From JAYOEY01 sp038116945 (GTDB lineage Bacteria > Pseudomonadota > Alphaproteobacteria > MPNO01 > UBA2964): DNA of 64,000 nt. Both the position numbers and the translations under genes were made by a program. Location of the stretch: the NCBI GenBank assembly GCA_038116945.1, contig JAYOEY010000001.1, forward strand, positions 62,001-126,000, written 5' to 3'. The notes under the pieces were generated by a model. That model worked only from the letters and a program-made list of their open reading frames with translations, ran no database searches and was not told the DNA's origin. Within the stretch, counting starts at the first letter, position 1; every line of letters starts with the position of its first letter. Positions 43,991-52,752 of the stretch are shown piece after piece.

Positions 43991-44758
43991 ATGTCCCAGC
44001 CTTTTGCTCATACCCCTGTGCTGGGCGTGCGTGTCAGCGCCATTTCGCTTGAGGAAGCAGCTCGATCGATCCTGGAACGCATCGTCGAACAGGAGGCGTC
44101 CTTCGTCACGGTCACCGGCGTACATGGCGTAATGGAAGCGCAGGAGGACCCGGGTTTTAAGACCGTTCTCAACAGCTCCAGCCTGTGTGTGCCCGACGGG
44201 ATGCCGCTTGTCTGGCTGTCTCGGGCTGCAGGACATCGAAACGTGACCCGGGTGTTCGGTCCGGATCTGATGCTCGAAGTGTGCCGGCTGTTGTCGGAGG
44301 CGGGAAAATCGTCGTTCTATTACGGAGGCGCCGAGGGCGTCGCCGAGGAGCTGGCAGCCGAGATGACCCGCCGTTTTCCGGGCATGGAGACCGCGGGTAC
44401 GTACTGCCCGCCTTTTCGTCCCCTGTCGCCAACCGAGAAGGGCGATGTCGTCGATATCCTGAACGAAAGCGGTGCCGATATCGTCTGGGTCGGGTTGAGC
44501 ACTCCGAAGCAGGAAAGGTGGATGGCAGAATTTCGACCGCTGCTGCGGGCGCCGGTCCTGATCGGCGTCGGCGCGGCGTTCGATTACAATACCGGCAAGA
44601 TCAGCCGTGCGCCTCGCCTGATGCAGCGCCTGGCGCTAGAATGGCTGTATCGATTGCTGCAGGAACCGGCGCGCCTCTGGAAACGTTACCTAAGGAACAA
44701 CCCTCTATTTCTGTATTACCTGTTCCTTGAGAAACTGGGCATTCGGAGTTTCGATTGA
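43991..44758 (+). CDS. WecG/TagA/CpsF family glycosyltransferase
   Basis: A 255-residue GT26 enzyme that typically adds N-acetylmannosaminuronate or a related sugar to a lipid-linked primer. VTVTGVHGVMEAQEDPGFK, LCVPDGMPLVWLSR, RVFGPDLMLEV, FYYGGAEGVAEELA, VWVGLSTPKQERWM and GVGAAFDYNTGKISRAPRLMQRLALEWLYRL (in pieces) all match the family. It leads the plus-strand run of the polysaccharide locus. Confidence 0.92.
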   Translation: MSQPFAHTPVLGVRVSAISLEEAARSILERIVEQEASFVTVTGVHGVMEAQEDPGFKTVLNSSSLCVPDGMPLVWLSRAAGHRNVTRVFGPDLMLEVCRLLSEAGKSSFYYGGAEGVAEELAAEMTRRFPGMETAGTYCPPFRPLSPTEKGDVVDILNESGADIVWVGLSTPKQERWMAEFRPLLRAPVLIGVGAAFDYNTGKISRAPRLMQRLALEWLYRLLQEPARLWKRYLRNNPLFLYYLFLEKLGIRSFD

Positions 44759-44848
44759 TTCTTGTCTTGAATATTCGTGGTCCCCGTCATGGCGACTTTT
44801 CGTGTACGCGATAATTGCTGATTTTGAACTGGAGGAGGTCGGAACGGG

Positions 44849-45931
44849 ATGGTTCCGGCGATCGGTATGACAGAAAAAGTAGCGCTCATTACTGGGATAA
44901 CCGGGCAGGATGGAGCGTACCTGGCCGAGTTTCTGCTGAAAAAAGGGTATACGGTTCACGGCGTTAAAAGACGCTCGTCGTCTTTCAATACCGCCCGCGT
45001 GGATCACCTGTACGCGGATCCCCACGAGAAAAGCGTCGCTTTCTTCATGCATTACGGGGACATGACGGACGCCACCAACCTTATCCGGATCGTTCAGGAA
45101 ACCCAGCCTTCGGAAATTTACAACCTTGCGGCTCAGAGCCACGTTCAGGTCAGTTTTGAGACCGCCGAGTACACCGCCAATGCCGATGGCCTCGGTACGC
45201 TCCGCATGCTGGAAGCGATCCGGATTCTGGGCCGGGAGAAGGTGACGCGGTTCTACCAGGCCTCGACATCCGAACTGTACGGAAAGGCCGCGGAGGTTCC
45301 GCAGAACGAGTCGACGCCGTTCTATCCGCGCAGTCCCTACGGCGCCGCCAAGCTTTATGCGTACTGGATCACAGTAAACTACAGGGAGGCCTTCGGCCTG
45401 CATGCGTCGAACGGCATTCTTTTCAATCATGAGAGTCCGACAAGAGGCGAAACTTTCGTTACGCGTAAAATTTCCCGCGGCGTCGCCGCTATCGAGAAAG
45501 GCCTGCAACAGCGGCTCTATCTCGGAAATCTCGATGCCGAGCGCGACTGGGGACATGCCCGCGATTATGTCGAAGGCATGTGGCTTATTCTCCAGCAGGA
45601 CGAACCCGACGACTATGTTCTCGCTACGGGAGAGAGCCACACGGTCCGGGAGTTCGTGGAGCACGCGTTTTCGGTAGTCGGAAAAACCATCGAATGGCGG
45701 GGTGCCGGCGTCGATGAGGCAGGTATCGACGCTGCAACCGGCGAGGTCCTTGTCAAAATCGATCCTCGATATTTCCGGCCCGCCGAAGTGGACATCCTGC
45801 GCGGCGACGCCAGCAAGGCCCGGCGCGTGCTGGGATGGCGCCACCGCATCGATTTCGAGGAACTGGTGAGGGATATGGTCGAATCCGATCTGGATACGAT
45901 TGGCTTGGAGCACTCGAGACATGGCGATTAA
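44849..45931 (+). CDS. gmd: GDP-mannose 4,6-dehydratase
   Basis: Makes GDP-4-keto-6-deoxy-mannose, first step to GDP-L-fucose or GDP-rhamnose. In 360 residues: ALITGITGQDGAYLAEFLL, VHGVKRRSSSFNTARVDHLY, NLAAQSHVQVSFE, STSELYGKA, SPYGAAKLYAYW (YxxxK) and NHESPTRGETFVTRKI. I keep the ATG at 44849 because GGAGGAGGT lies about 10 bases before it, although a second ATG at 44867 is closer to the first strand. It overlaps the next gene by 11 bases. Confidence 0.97.
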   Translation: MVPAIGMTEKVALITGITGQDGAYLAEFLLKKGYTVHGVKRRSSSFNTARVDHLYADPHEKSVAFFMHYGDMTDATNLIRIVQETQPSEIYNLAAQSHVQVSFETAEYTANADGLGTLRMLEAIRILGREKVTRFYQASTSELYGKAAEVPQNESTPFYPRSPYGAAKLYAYWITVNYREAFGLHASNGILFNHESPTRGETFVTRKISRGVAAIEKGLQQRLYLGNLDAERDWGHARDYVEGMWLILQQDEPDDYVLATGESHTVREFVEHAFSVVGKTIEWRGAGVDEAGIDAATGEVLVKIDPRYFRPAEVDILRGDASKARRVLGWRHRIDFEELVRDMVESDLDTIGLEHSRHGD

Positions 45932-46880
45932 CGCCCTTCCATACTCCCTTGCCGACAAGCGGGTCTGGGTCGCCGGGCATCTCGGGATGGTCGGGAGCGC
46001 GATCGCGAGACGCCTCGCGACAGAAGGTTGCGAAATCGTGACGGTGGCTCGATCCGATCTGGACCTGAGACGTCAGGCCGACGTGGAACGCTGGGTTTCC
46101 GATACGCGTCCCGACGCGGTTTTCCTTTCGGCCGCGACGGTTGGAGGCATCCTTGCCAACGACACACGGCCGGCCGAATTTCTTTATGACAACCTCGTTA
46201 TTGAAACCAGCGTCATCGAAGCGTGCCGGCGCATCGGTGTTGAAAAGCTGATGTTTCTGGGGTCGGCGTGTATCTATCCCCGCGAAGCGGAACAGCCCAT
46301 GGCGGAAGATGCCTTGCTGACCGGCCCTCTTGAGCCCACCAACGAGTGGTACGCCGTGGCCAAAATTGCCGGCATCAAACTCTGCCAGGCTTTTCGGAGA
46401 CAATACGGATGCGACTTTATTTCGGCGATGCCGAACAATCTGTATGGGCCGGGAGATAATTTCGACCTGACGAGCAGTCATGTTGTTCCAGCGCTGATCC
46501 GGAAAATTCATGAGGCCGCCCGCACCGGTGCGTCGTCGGTCGAGATATGGGGCTCCGGCACGCCGCTCCGGGAGTTCCTGCACGTCGACGATTGTGCGGA
46601 TGCGCTCGTATTTCTGATGAAAGCGTATTCCGGGGAATCGCACGTCAATATCGGTTCGGGCGAGGAGATCTCGATCGCGGGGCTGGCGGAGCTTATCGCG
46701 GATGTGGTCGGTTTTGCGGGCGCGTTCGAGTTCGACCGCTCCAAGCCCGATGGCAGCCCGAGAAAACTCCTCGATGTCGGGTTGTTGCAGCGAATGGGCT
46801 GGTCCGCTCCGACCGGGCTCCGGGATGGCATTGAAGATGCCTACGGGTGGTATCGGGCAGCGGCGGATGCGTCGTCTTGA
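45921..46880 (+). CDS. fcl: GDP-L-fucose synthase
   Basis: Epimerises and reduces GDP-4-keto-6-deoxy-mannose to GDP-L-fucose. The 319-residue protein (ATG at 45921, 11-base overlap with gmd) has VWVAGHLGMVGSAIARRL, LSAATVGGILAN, GSACIYPREAEQPM, the YAVAKIAG catalytic YxxxK, NLYGPGDNFD and REFLHVDDCADA. With Gmd it completes GDP-L-fucose formation from GDP-mannose. Confidence 0.96.
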   Translation: MAINALPYSLADKRVWVAGHLGMVGSAIARRLATEGCEIVTVARSDLDLRRQADVERWVSDTRPDAVFLSAATVGGILANDTRPAEFLYDNLVIETSVIEACRRIGVEKLMFLGSACIYPREAEQPMAEDALLTGPLEPTNEWYAVAKIAGIKLCQAFRRQYGCDFISAMPNNLYGPGDNFDLTSSHVVPALIRKIHEAARTGASSVEIWGSGTPLREFLHVDDCADALVFLMKAYSGESHVNIGSGEEISIAGLAELIADVVGFAGAFEFDRSKPDGSPRKLLDVGLLQRMGWSAPTGLRDGIEDAYGWYRAAADASS

Positions 46881-46925
46881 TCTCTACCCTGCCGGTCGCG
46901 GGCAGGAAGAGCGCAGAGCGAGTTC

Positions 46926-48227
46926 GTGCGTCGCATGGCGGATGAAATGAAGAAACCGGCCAGATTTTCCGTATTGATGGCGTTGTATCTGGGCGGGTTT
47001 CTCGTCTTCAATTTATTGGTTGTTCTGAATACCGGATTCGATACGGCATTACTGATCTATCTCGCCGTCGCGCTTTTGATCGTAGTTCTTTGCTGGATCA
47101 GGCACCTGTATTCAAGACAGATCGGCGTCAGCCTGGGGCTGGTTATCATATTGCAACCGCCACTTGCCTACTTCTCCGTTTTTGAACCGCCTTTCAAGCA
47201 CCTTCCGCCAGACATGGTCCGCGAAATCAATGTCGTCGGGGATATCCTCAAGGGAATTTCCGGTCGCCAGCGAATTTCGACCGATGCCATGGGATTCCGC
47301 ACAACCGCGAAACCCGATTATAGCGGAGGGGCCCCGAACCGGATTTTTATGATCGGGGGATCGACGACCGAGCAGATTTTTATCGATGATGCGAGAACGA
47401 CCGGAGCGATCCTGCAATCGTCTCTGGGACGCAAATTTGGCGGGGTAGAGGTCATCAATACAGGCGTGTCCGGACTGCGGGCGAGGCAGCATCTCGATAC
47501 CTTGAAGGTCATCGTCCGGTTCGGCCCGAAACTGGTCGTCTTCATGATGGGGGTGAACGACTGGAATAACCACATAAGCCAGTCTCTGGCCGCGGGGTCG
47601 ACAGCCGGTCTCATGAAGCATTTTAATCTTCTCGTTTATTTCGATCTTGCACGGTTTCCATTATCCAAGGCGGCGGAACGTCTGGTGTCGCTGGCAAGAG
47701 GCAGGGATCGCATTGCCGCTCCGGTTGAAGTGGTGACCGAGAACGGAGATTTCTATCTCGGCAAGCGCGATGCGCTGTTCAAACGTCCGCAGGCACGGAC
47801 TTTCCGCCCGGAAACGGTTTCGGCGGATTATGCGAGTACGGTTACCGATATTTTTCGGGTCTGCCGGGACAACGGTTTGAAATGCCTTTTTACAAATCAG
47901 CCCAACGGCTATTCGAGGCAGGCGACAAGGCCATTTCTCCGCAGTTTCTGGATGACGCCGCCAAGAGCAGGGACAACGCAAAGTCTCGACGACATGATTT
48001 ACATTTCAGCGTTATATAACAGTTGGTTAGAAAAAGCGGTCTGCGATGCGGGGCACTATTTCGTGGACCTGGATTCGAAACTGCCGAAGAGCTTCGAAAT
48101 CTTCTACGATGATGTTCACTTCAATACCCTCGGCGCGCGGCGTGTCGCGGAGCTGCTTTTGCCTCATGTCGATCGAATTCTGTCGGCGCCTCAAGGCATG
48201 CGCGTCGTGTCTCCCGCGTGCTCATGA
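46926..48227 (+). CDS. Membrane-anchored SGNH/GDSL-type hydrolase or acyltransferase
   Basis: A 433-residue protein with three hydrophobic segments (about 15-35, 38-58, 66-84) and then an SGNH domain. GGSTTEQ holds the probable nucleophile Ser146, GVSG and GVNDW the Gly and Asn blocks, and DDVHFNTLG the terminal Asp/His pair. In polysaccharide loci such proteins add or remove O-acetyl groups. The start is not settled: GTG at 46926, ATG at 46935 or ATG at 46947 are all possible. Confidence 0.78.
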   Translation: MRRMADEMKKPARFSVLMALYLGGFLVFNLLVVLNTGFDTALLIYLAVALLIVVLCWIRHLYSRQIGVSLGLVIILQPPLAYFSVFEPPFKHLPPDMVREINVVGDILKGISGRQRISTDAMGFRTTAKPDYSGGAPNRIFMIGGSTTEQIFIDDARTTGAILQSSLGRKFGGVEVINTGVSGLRARQHLDTLKVIVRFGPKLVVFMMGVNDWNNHISQSLAAGSTAGLMKHFNLLVYFDLARFPLSKAAERLVSLARGRDRIAAPVEVVTENGDFYLGKRDALFKRPQARTFRPETVSADYASTVTDIFRVCRDNGLKCLFTNQPNGYSRQATRPFLRSFWMTPPRAGTTQSLDDMIYISALYNSWLEKAVCDAGHYFVDLDSKLPKSFEIFYDDVHFNTLGARRVAELLLPHVDRILSAPQGMRVVSPACS

Positions 48228-48300
48228 CGAATTCGCTACGGTATTTTTCGGTTGTTAACCAATTTCATGCGCGTGAACAGGCATTATCCGGCAGTCGCAA

Positions 48301-49206
48301 ATGATAAAATTCTATAGCAAAATCGTCGCACAGCATGGGCTGTCCGTTCTGCCCGGCGGCGCGTCCCTTTACGCCTGGGCGCAGAGGCATGTGACAGGCT
48401 CCATTATTCCCAGGATGGCACAGGTTCAGCAGCGCATAGACGTTGCCTGCAATTATCTTGAGATGTTCGAAAAGGTCGGGATCGGCGACGATCTGAAAGA
48501 CGAAATTCTCGTCGATTACGGTGCCGGCTGGCACTTCACCGTTCCCCTGCTTTTCTATCAGTGGGGATGGAATCGCCAGGTCCTTGTGGACATTCAGAGG
48601 GGCGCGGAGGCCGACATCGTCTTCGGGGTCGCAGACCTTCTTCGTCAGGCCGACGCCGGGCCGCATACGCGGCGTCCGCTGCCGATGCCCGAAGGGCGGT
48701 CACTGGACGATTATCTGGAGACGATCGGGGTCGAGTATCGGGCGCCTGTTCCGTCGGCGGAACTCCCTCTTGCGGATGGCTCGGTATCGCTTGTAACGGC
48801 GACGCAGTCCCTGCTGCATCCTCCGCCGGATGCCATTCCTGGAATCTTTGCGGAGATCGCCCGGATTTTGAAACCCGGCGGTTATTTCATTGCTATAATT
48901 CACCTTTACGACCTGTATTCGGACGCCGATGGCAGCCTTTCGCGTTTCAACTTTCTTCGATATTCCCGGGCGGTCTGGGAGAGATATTTCAACTCGAAGC
49001 AAATGACCTATAACCGTTTGCGTGCATCGGATTTCGGGCGCGTTGTCGATGCGTTGCCATTCGACAGGGAGATTTGGGACGTCGAGCATCCGACTGAAGC
49101 CGAGATCGCGGCAATCAGGCGCTTGCCGCCGCATGAGGAATATGCCGGTTACGAGCTGGAGGATCTTGGCAGTTCCCATCTCACGTTTGTTTTGCGTCGC
49201 CGGTGA
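48301..49206 (+). CDS. Class I SAM-dependent methyltransferase-like protein
   Basis: A 301-residue protein with a Rossmann core. The SAM-binding first strand is EILVDYGAGWHFTVPLLFYQWG, followed by VLVDIQRGAEADIV, then LPLADGSVSLVTATQSLLH and FAEIARILKPGGYFIAIIHLYDL, which matches the Methyltransf_11 style. It is presumably a sugar O-methyltransferase, but the acceptor is unknown. It overlaps the next gene by one base. Confidence 0.82.
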   Translation: MIKFYSKIVAQHGLSVLPGGASLYAWAQRHVTGSIIPRMAQVQQRIDVACNYLEMFEKVGIGDDLKDEILVDYGAGWHFTVPLLFYQWGWNRQVLVDIQRGAEADIVFGVADLLRQADAGPHTRRPLPMPEGRSLDDYLETIGVEYRAPVPSAELPLADGSVSLVTATQSLLHPPPDAIPGIFAEIARILKPGGYFIAIIHLYDLYSDADGSLSRFNFLRYSRAVWERYFNSKQMTYNRLRASDFGRVVDALPFDREIWDVEHPTEAEIAAIRRLPPHEEYAGYELEDLGSSHLTFVLRRR

Positions 49207-49967
49207 TGACCTCGAGCGCTGGCAAGGCGGCTTCGGGGAAAGCGGCGATCCTGACCTACCATCGGGTCGTGCCGGGCAACAGGCGCGAGCGCATGAACGA
49301 TGTGACGACCGATGCGTTTCGGGCGCAGATGGAGGCGGTTGAAAGCCTGCGGCAGGAGAGTTCCGGCGAACGGCATACGCTGGCGGACGGATTGCAGATC
49401 GTTATCAGCTTTGACGATGGCGATGAAAGCCACTGGATGGCGGCATCGATCCTGGAGGAGCGCGGGCTCAAGGGGCTGTTCTTCGTCATTCTCGACCGGC
49501 TCGGACGCGATGGATATCTGACCGTCGAGCAGATACGCAGTCTGGCAGGGCGCGGTCACGCGATCGGTTCTCATTCGAGAACGCACAGGCGGTTCGACCG
49601 CTTGTCGCCGGAGGAAGCTGCTGAGGAGTGTATCGTGTCGAAGCGGGAGCTCGAGGAGTTCGCCGGCGGCCCGGTCGACTGGTTTGCGTTTCCGGGCGGT
49701 TACCACGATGCCGGCAGCGTTCGGGCAGCGCTAGATGCGGGATATCGGTCGGTACGCACGATGAGGTGGGGATACGCACCAGGCGGCATGACAGGGCTTT
49801 TGCCCGCGCTTCCGGTCACGGGATTTCATACGCCTGCGCGGTTTCAGAGAATTCTCGAGGGCAGGGCGGCAGTTTGGCCGTACCATCTCAAGTCTCTTGG
49901 GAAGAAAATTCTGCCCGAAGCGCTCTATAGCGGATTGCGGGATCGTATCGGCGCAGGGGGCGCATGA
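49206..49967 (+). CDS. Polysaccharide deacetylase-like protein (no signal peptide)
   Basis: A NodB-fold carbohydrate esterase-4 protein of 253 residues starting at the ATG in the TGATG overlap with the preceding gene. AILTYHRVVPGN opens the domain, VISFDDGDES is motif 1 with the catalytic and metal aspartates, GHAIGSHSRTHRRFD supplies the H-x3-H metal site, and FAFPGGYHDAGSV the third. No signal peptide or anchor is seen, so it would act in the cytoplasm, on a nucleotide- or lipid-linked sugar. Confidence 0.88.
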   Translation: MTSSAGKAASGKAAILTYHRVVPGNRRERMNDVTTDAFRAQMEAVESLRQESSGERHTLADGLQIVISFDDGDESHWMAASILEERGLKGLFFVILDRLGRDGYLTVEQIRSLAGRGHAIGSHSRTHRRFDRLSPEEAAEECIVSKRELEEFAGGPVDWFAFPGGYHDAGSVRAALDAGYRSVRTMRWGYAPGGMTGLLPALPVTGFHTPARFQRILEGRAAVWPYHLKSLGKKILPEALYSGLRDRIGAGGA

Positions 49968-50012
49968 GACATCTCTCGCGGGAGGGAAGTTCGTACGACC
50001 GGAGAGCGGTCC

Positions 50013-51377
50013 ATGTCTGACAGTAAGGCGAAGGAAGAACTGCTGATCGCGCTGGGGCGCGCGTCCCTCTCGGCCGAATTTCCGATCAGGTTGTACAAGG
50101 AGTTCGATCGCTACCCGCACCTGCAGGGCCATGACCTCGATGTATTTGCATGCGGCGGGTCCTGGCGGTCGCTCTCCGGATCGCTCTCCGGGATTGCCGC
50201 TCGTCAGGGCTGGGAAGTAACGGTCACTGTCAAACGGGGCCACCTGATGACCTGTTTCCTTTCACTGTCTGCACCGGCGCTGGCGGACGAGGAACGGTTC
50301 CTGCAGATCGATTTTCACAGGTCGATTACCGCGCGGGGCATACCGATTATCGATCGTGCGTTTCTGTCGAATCAGGTATTGGACGACGAGCGAGGCCGGT
50401 GGCTGACACCGGTCTGTGCGGCAGCGGTATCGTTTCTCGAACCATTTCTCGTTCACCGCGAGCTGGAGCAGGTCAAACCGGTCTACCGCGCCGCCTGGCT
50501 TGGGGCTCTGAAGAATGCCCCTGCGGAAGCCGGCGCAATTGCTGAAGCTGTCGCCGGCAGGGAGGCAGGGAAGGGGCTTCTGCAGAACCTGGAAACTGAC
50601 TTGACGGCACCGTCTTGGCGGGAAGCCCTGTATGGCGCGCTTCGGTACCGCCCCCTGGAATTGCTCGCCGTCGCCGCAGCCAAGCTGAAGGACGGTGCGG
50701 CCGGCTATATCCGGCCGGCCGGTCGCTGCTGGGCGTTCTGCGGTCCGGACGGGAGTGGAAAATCGACGGTCGTTTCGCTTCTGAGGAATCGTGTCGAGCG
50801 GCGCCTGCTGGTTTCGTCGAAGACGTTTCATACGCGGCCCTATCTGCTTCCAAGGCTGAACAGGCTTTTGCCCGTCGGGGCCGAGCGGCGCAGGGAAATG
50901 GAAGGAACGCGACGCTACGAAGAGCGAATCGGCCGGGCCAAGTCCCTGTTCAGACTTATTTATCTCCTATTCGATTACCAATTAGGGTACTGGCTGAAGG
51001 TAAGGCCGCTGCTGGCGCGGGGAGAGTTCGTCATATTCGACAGGTACTATGCTGACTACCTTGTCGATCCCAGAATTCGAGGGATTGATTTGCCGATGCG
51101 GTTAATGAAGACTGTCGGCTGGCTGGTTCCGAATCCCGATCGCACGGTCTTTCTGACCGCGAACGCCGATGTTCTGGTTGCGCGCAAGGGGGAACTGAGC
51201 GCCGAGGAAGGACGCAAGCAAGCGCGCATGTACGCTTCGGTCGCAGAACGGACACGAGGCGGTCTGACGATCGACTGCGGTTCGGAAACGGCAGAGTCCG
51301 TCCGGGACAGGCTTTTCGAAACGTTATACGGCGATTTGAGAGGCGCAAAAGAAACCGCGCCGGGCAATCGCGCCTGA
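50013..51377 (+). CDS. Two-domain protein: NTase-like N-terminus and dTMP-kinase-like P-loop domain
   Basis: A 454-residue protein. Residues about 1-230 contain RYPHLQGHDLDVFACGG, with an aspartate pair typical of nucleotidyltransferase folds, but no family is certain. Residues 240-454 form a thymidylate-kinase-like domain with the Walker A GPDGSGKST (244-252), then FVIFDRYYADYLVDPR (a DRY motif) and VFLTANADVLVARKGELSAEE near the lid. The substrate is unlikely to be dTMP in this setting; a sugar- or lipid-phosphate kinase is possible. Its position in the polysaccharide locus is the only functional clue. Confidence 0.68.
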   Translation: MSDSKAKEELLIALGRASLSAEFPIRLYKEFDRYPHLQGHDLDVFACGGSWRSLSGSLSGIAARQGWEVTVTVKRGHLMTCFLSLSAPALADEERFLQIDFHRSITARGIPIIDRAFLSNQVLDDERGRWLTPVCAAAVSFLEPFLVHRELEQVKPVYRAAWLGALKNAPAEAGAIAEAVAGREAGKGLLQNLETDLTAPSWREALYGALRYRPLELLAVAAAKLKDGAAGYIRPAGRCWAFCGPDGSGKSTVVSLLRNRVERRLLVSSKTFHTRPYLLPRLNRLLPVGAERRREMEGTRRYEERIGRAKSLFRLIYLLFDYQLGYWLKVRPLLARGEFVIFDRYYADYLVDPRIRGIDLPMRLMKTVGWLVPNPDRTVFLTANADVLVARKGELSAEEGRKQARMYASVAERTRGGLTIDCGSETAESVRDRLFETLYGDLRGAKETAPGNRA

Positions 51378-51408
51378 AATAGATCCAAGCAACAGGGAAA
51401 CCGGAAAT

Positions 51409-52710
51409 TTGTCGAAGGAGCGAGTGGTCATTGTGGGTGGAGGAATCAGCGGCCTGGCGGCGGCGGGGTTCCTTGCGAATAGCAGCGACTGCCTTCTCAT
51501 TGAGAGGGAGGCGGAGGTCGGCGGATATTGCCGGACCATCAGCCGAAACGGTTTCGTCTGGGATTACTCCGGGCATTTCTTTCACTTCAGAAATGCCTCG
51601 GTGGCGGATTATGTCTGCGAGCATATCGACCGGTCGGAGGTTCTCACGGTCGAGAAGAAGTCCAGCGTTTACCTGGCGGGAAATCGCATTGATGCGCCGC
51701 TGCAGTTCCATATCGACCAGCTTCCCAAACAGGATTTCTTACGCTGTCTGGCGGAAATTTACGATGCGCAGAAGGCCGACCTATCAGAGGGCGCGTATGA
51801 ATCCTTTCTTGCGATGCTCTACGGCCGATACGGTTCCTGGCTGACAGATGAATTTTTCAGACCCTATAACGAAAAGCTGTACGGGATCGCCCTGGACCGT
51901 CTGGACCGCGAAGCGATGGGACGGTTCTTCCCGCATATCGATTTCGACGAATTGCTGCTCATGCTTTCGGGCAGGCAGGCTTCGCAGACCTACAATCAGA
52001 ATTTCTCCTATCATCGGCGCGGCGCCAAGGCCTATGTCGAGGCGCTTGAATGCAGGGTGCCGCAGTCGGTCATAAGGCTGGAAACGGCATGCGAAGCGAT
52101 CGATCCGGCGAGACGGCTGGTCCGGACCAGCCGCGGTGAAGAACGATATGATCGTCTGATCGTAACCGGCCCTCTGCCGCAGACGCTGGAGATGGCGGGG
52201 ATGGGGACGCTGGCGGGAGAACTGACAGCGAACAAGGTGCTGGTCTTTAACCTTGGATTCGACGGCCCGTCTCCGGTAGACGATCACTGGATTTATTTTC
52301 CCGAAGCCGACTATGTGTTCTATCGGGTCGGTTTCTACGACAACATCCTGGGGCAGGACCGGATGAGCCTCTATGTCGAAATAAGCCTCGAACAGGGCGC
52401 GGAATTTTCGGAGGCGTCGCTACTGGAGCGGACGCTAGAGGACCTGACGCGGATCGGCATCATCGGCGACCACAGGCTGGTCGATCATGAAACCGTCCTG
52501 ATGGATCCGGCGTATGTCCACGTTACGCGGGAAGCCCGCGAAAAATCGGCGGCAATGATCGAGCGCCTCGAGGCCATGGACATTCATTCCATCGGCCGGT
52601 TCGGGCGCTGGATCTACTGTTCGATCGAGGACAATATTCTTGGAGCCTACGAGACGGCGAGAAAGCTGGGCGCGCCTGAATGCCCGATCCGGAACGGATC
52701 CGGTCAATAG
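51409..52710 (+). CDS. FAD-dependent amine-oxidase/UGM-like flavoprotein
   Basis: A 433-residue Rossmann flavoprotein opening with RVVIVGGGISGLAAAGFL (dinucleotide motif) and LIEREAEVGGYCRTISRNGFVWDYSGHFFHFR. The SGHFFHFR and FRPYNEKLYGIAL segments resemble UDP-galactopyranose-mutase-like or protoporphyrinogen-oxidase-like proteins of sugar loci. The chosen start is a TTG at 51409; a GTG at 51424 would give a shorter form. The role is uncertain: ring contraction or sugar oxidation are candidates. Confidence 0.72.
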   Translation: MSKERVVIVGGGISGLAAAGFLANSSDCLLIEREAEVGGYCRTISRNGFVWDYSGHFFHFRNASVADYVCEHIDRSEVLTVEKKSSVYLAGNRIDAPLQFHIDQLPKQDFLRCLAEIYDAQKADLSEGAYESFLAMLYGRYGSWLTDEFFRPYNEKLYGIALDRLDREAMGRFFPHIDFDELLLMLSGRQASQTYNQNFSYHRRGAKAYVEALECRVPQSVIRLETACEAIDPARRLVRTSRGEERYDRLIVTGPLPQTLEMAGMGTLAGELTANKVLVFNLGFDGPSPVDDHWIYFPEADYVFYRVGFYDNILGQDRMSLYVEISLEQGAEFSEASLLERTLEDLTRIGIIGDHRLVDHETVLMDPAYVHVTREAREKSAAMIERLEAMDIHSIGRFGRWIYCSIEDNILGAYETARKLGAPECPIRNGSGQ

Positions 52711-52752
52711 AATTTTCGTCTTTTCCAAACGGGATTTGATCTGTGTGAGGCG

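Noticed and set aside
44705..45958. 417-codon minus-strand frame opposite gmd
   Set aside because: gmd is conserved throughout this stretch; the antisense frame shows no recognisable domain.
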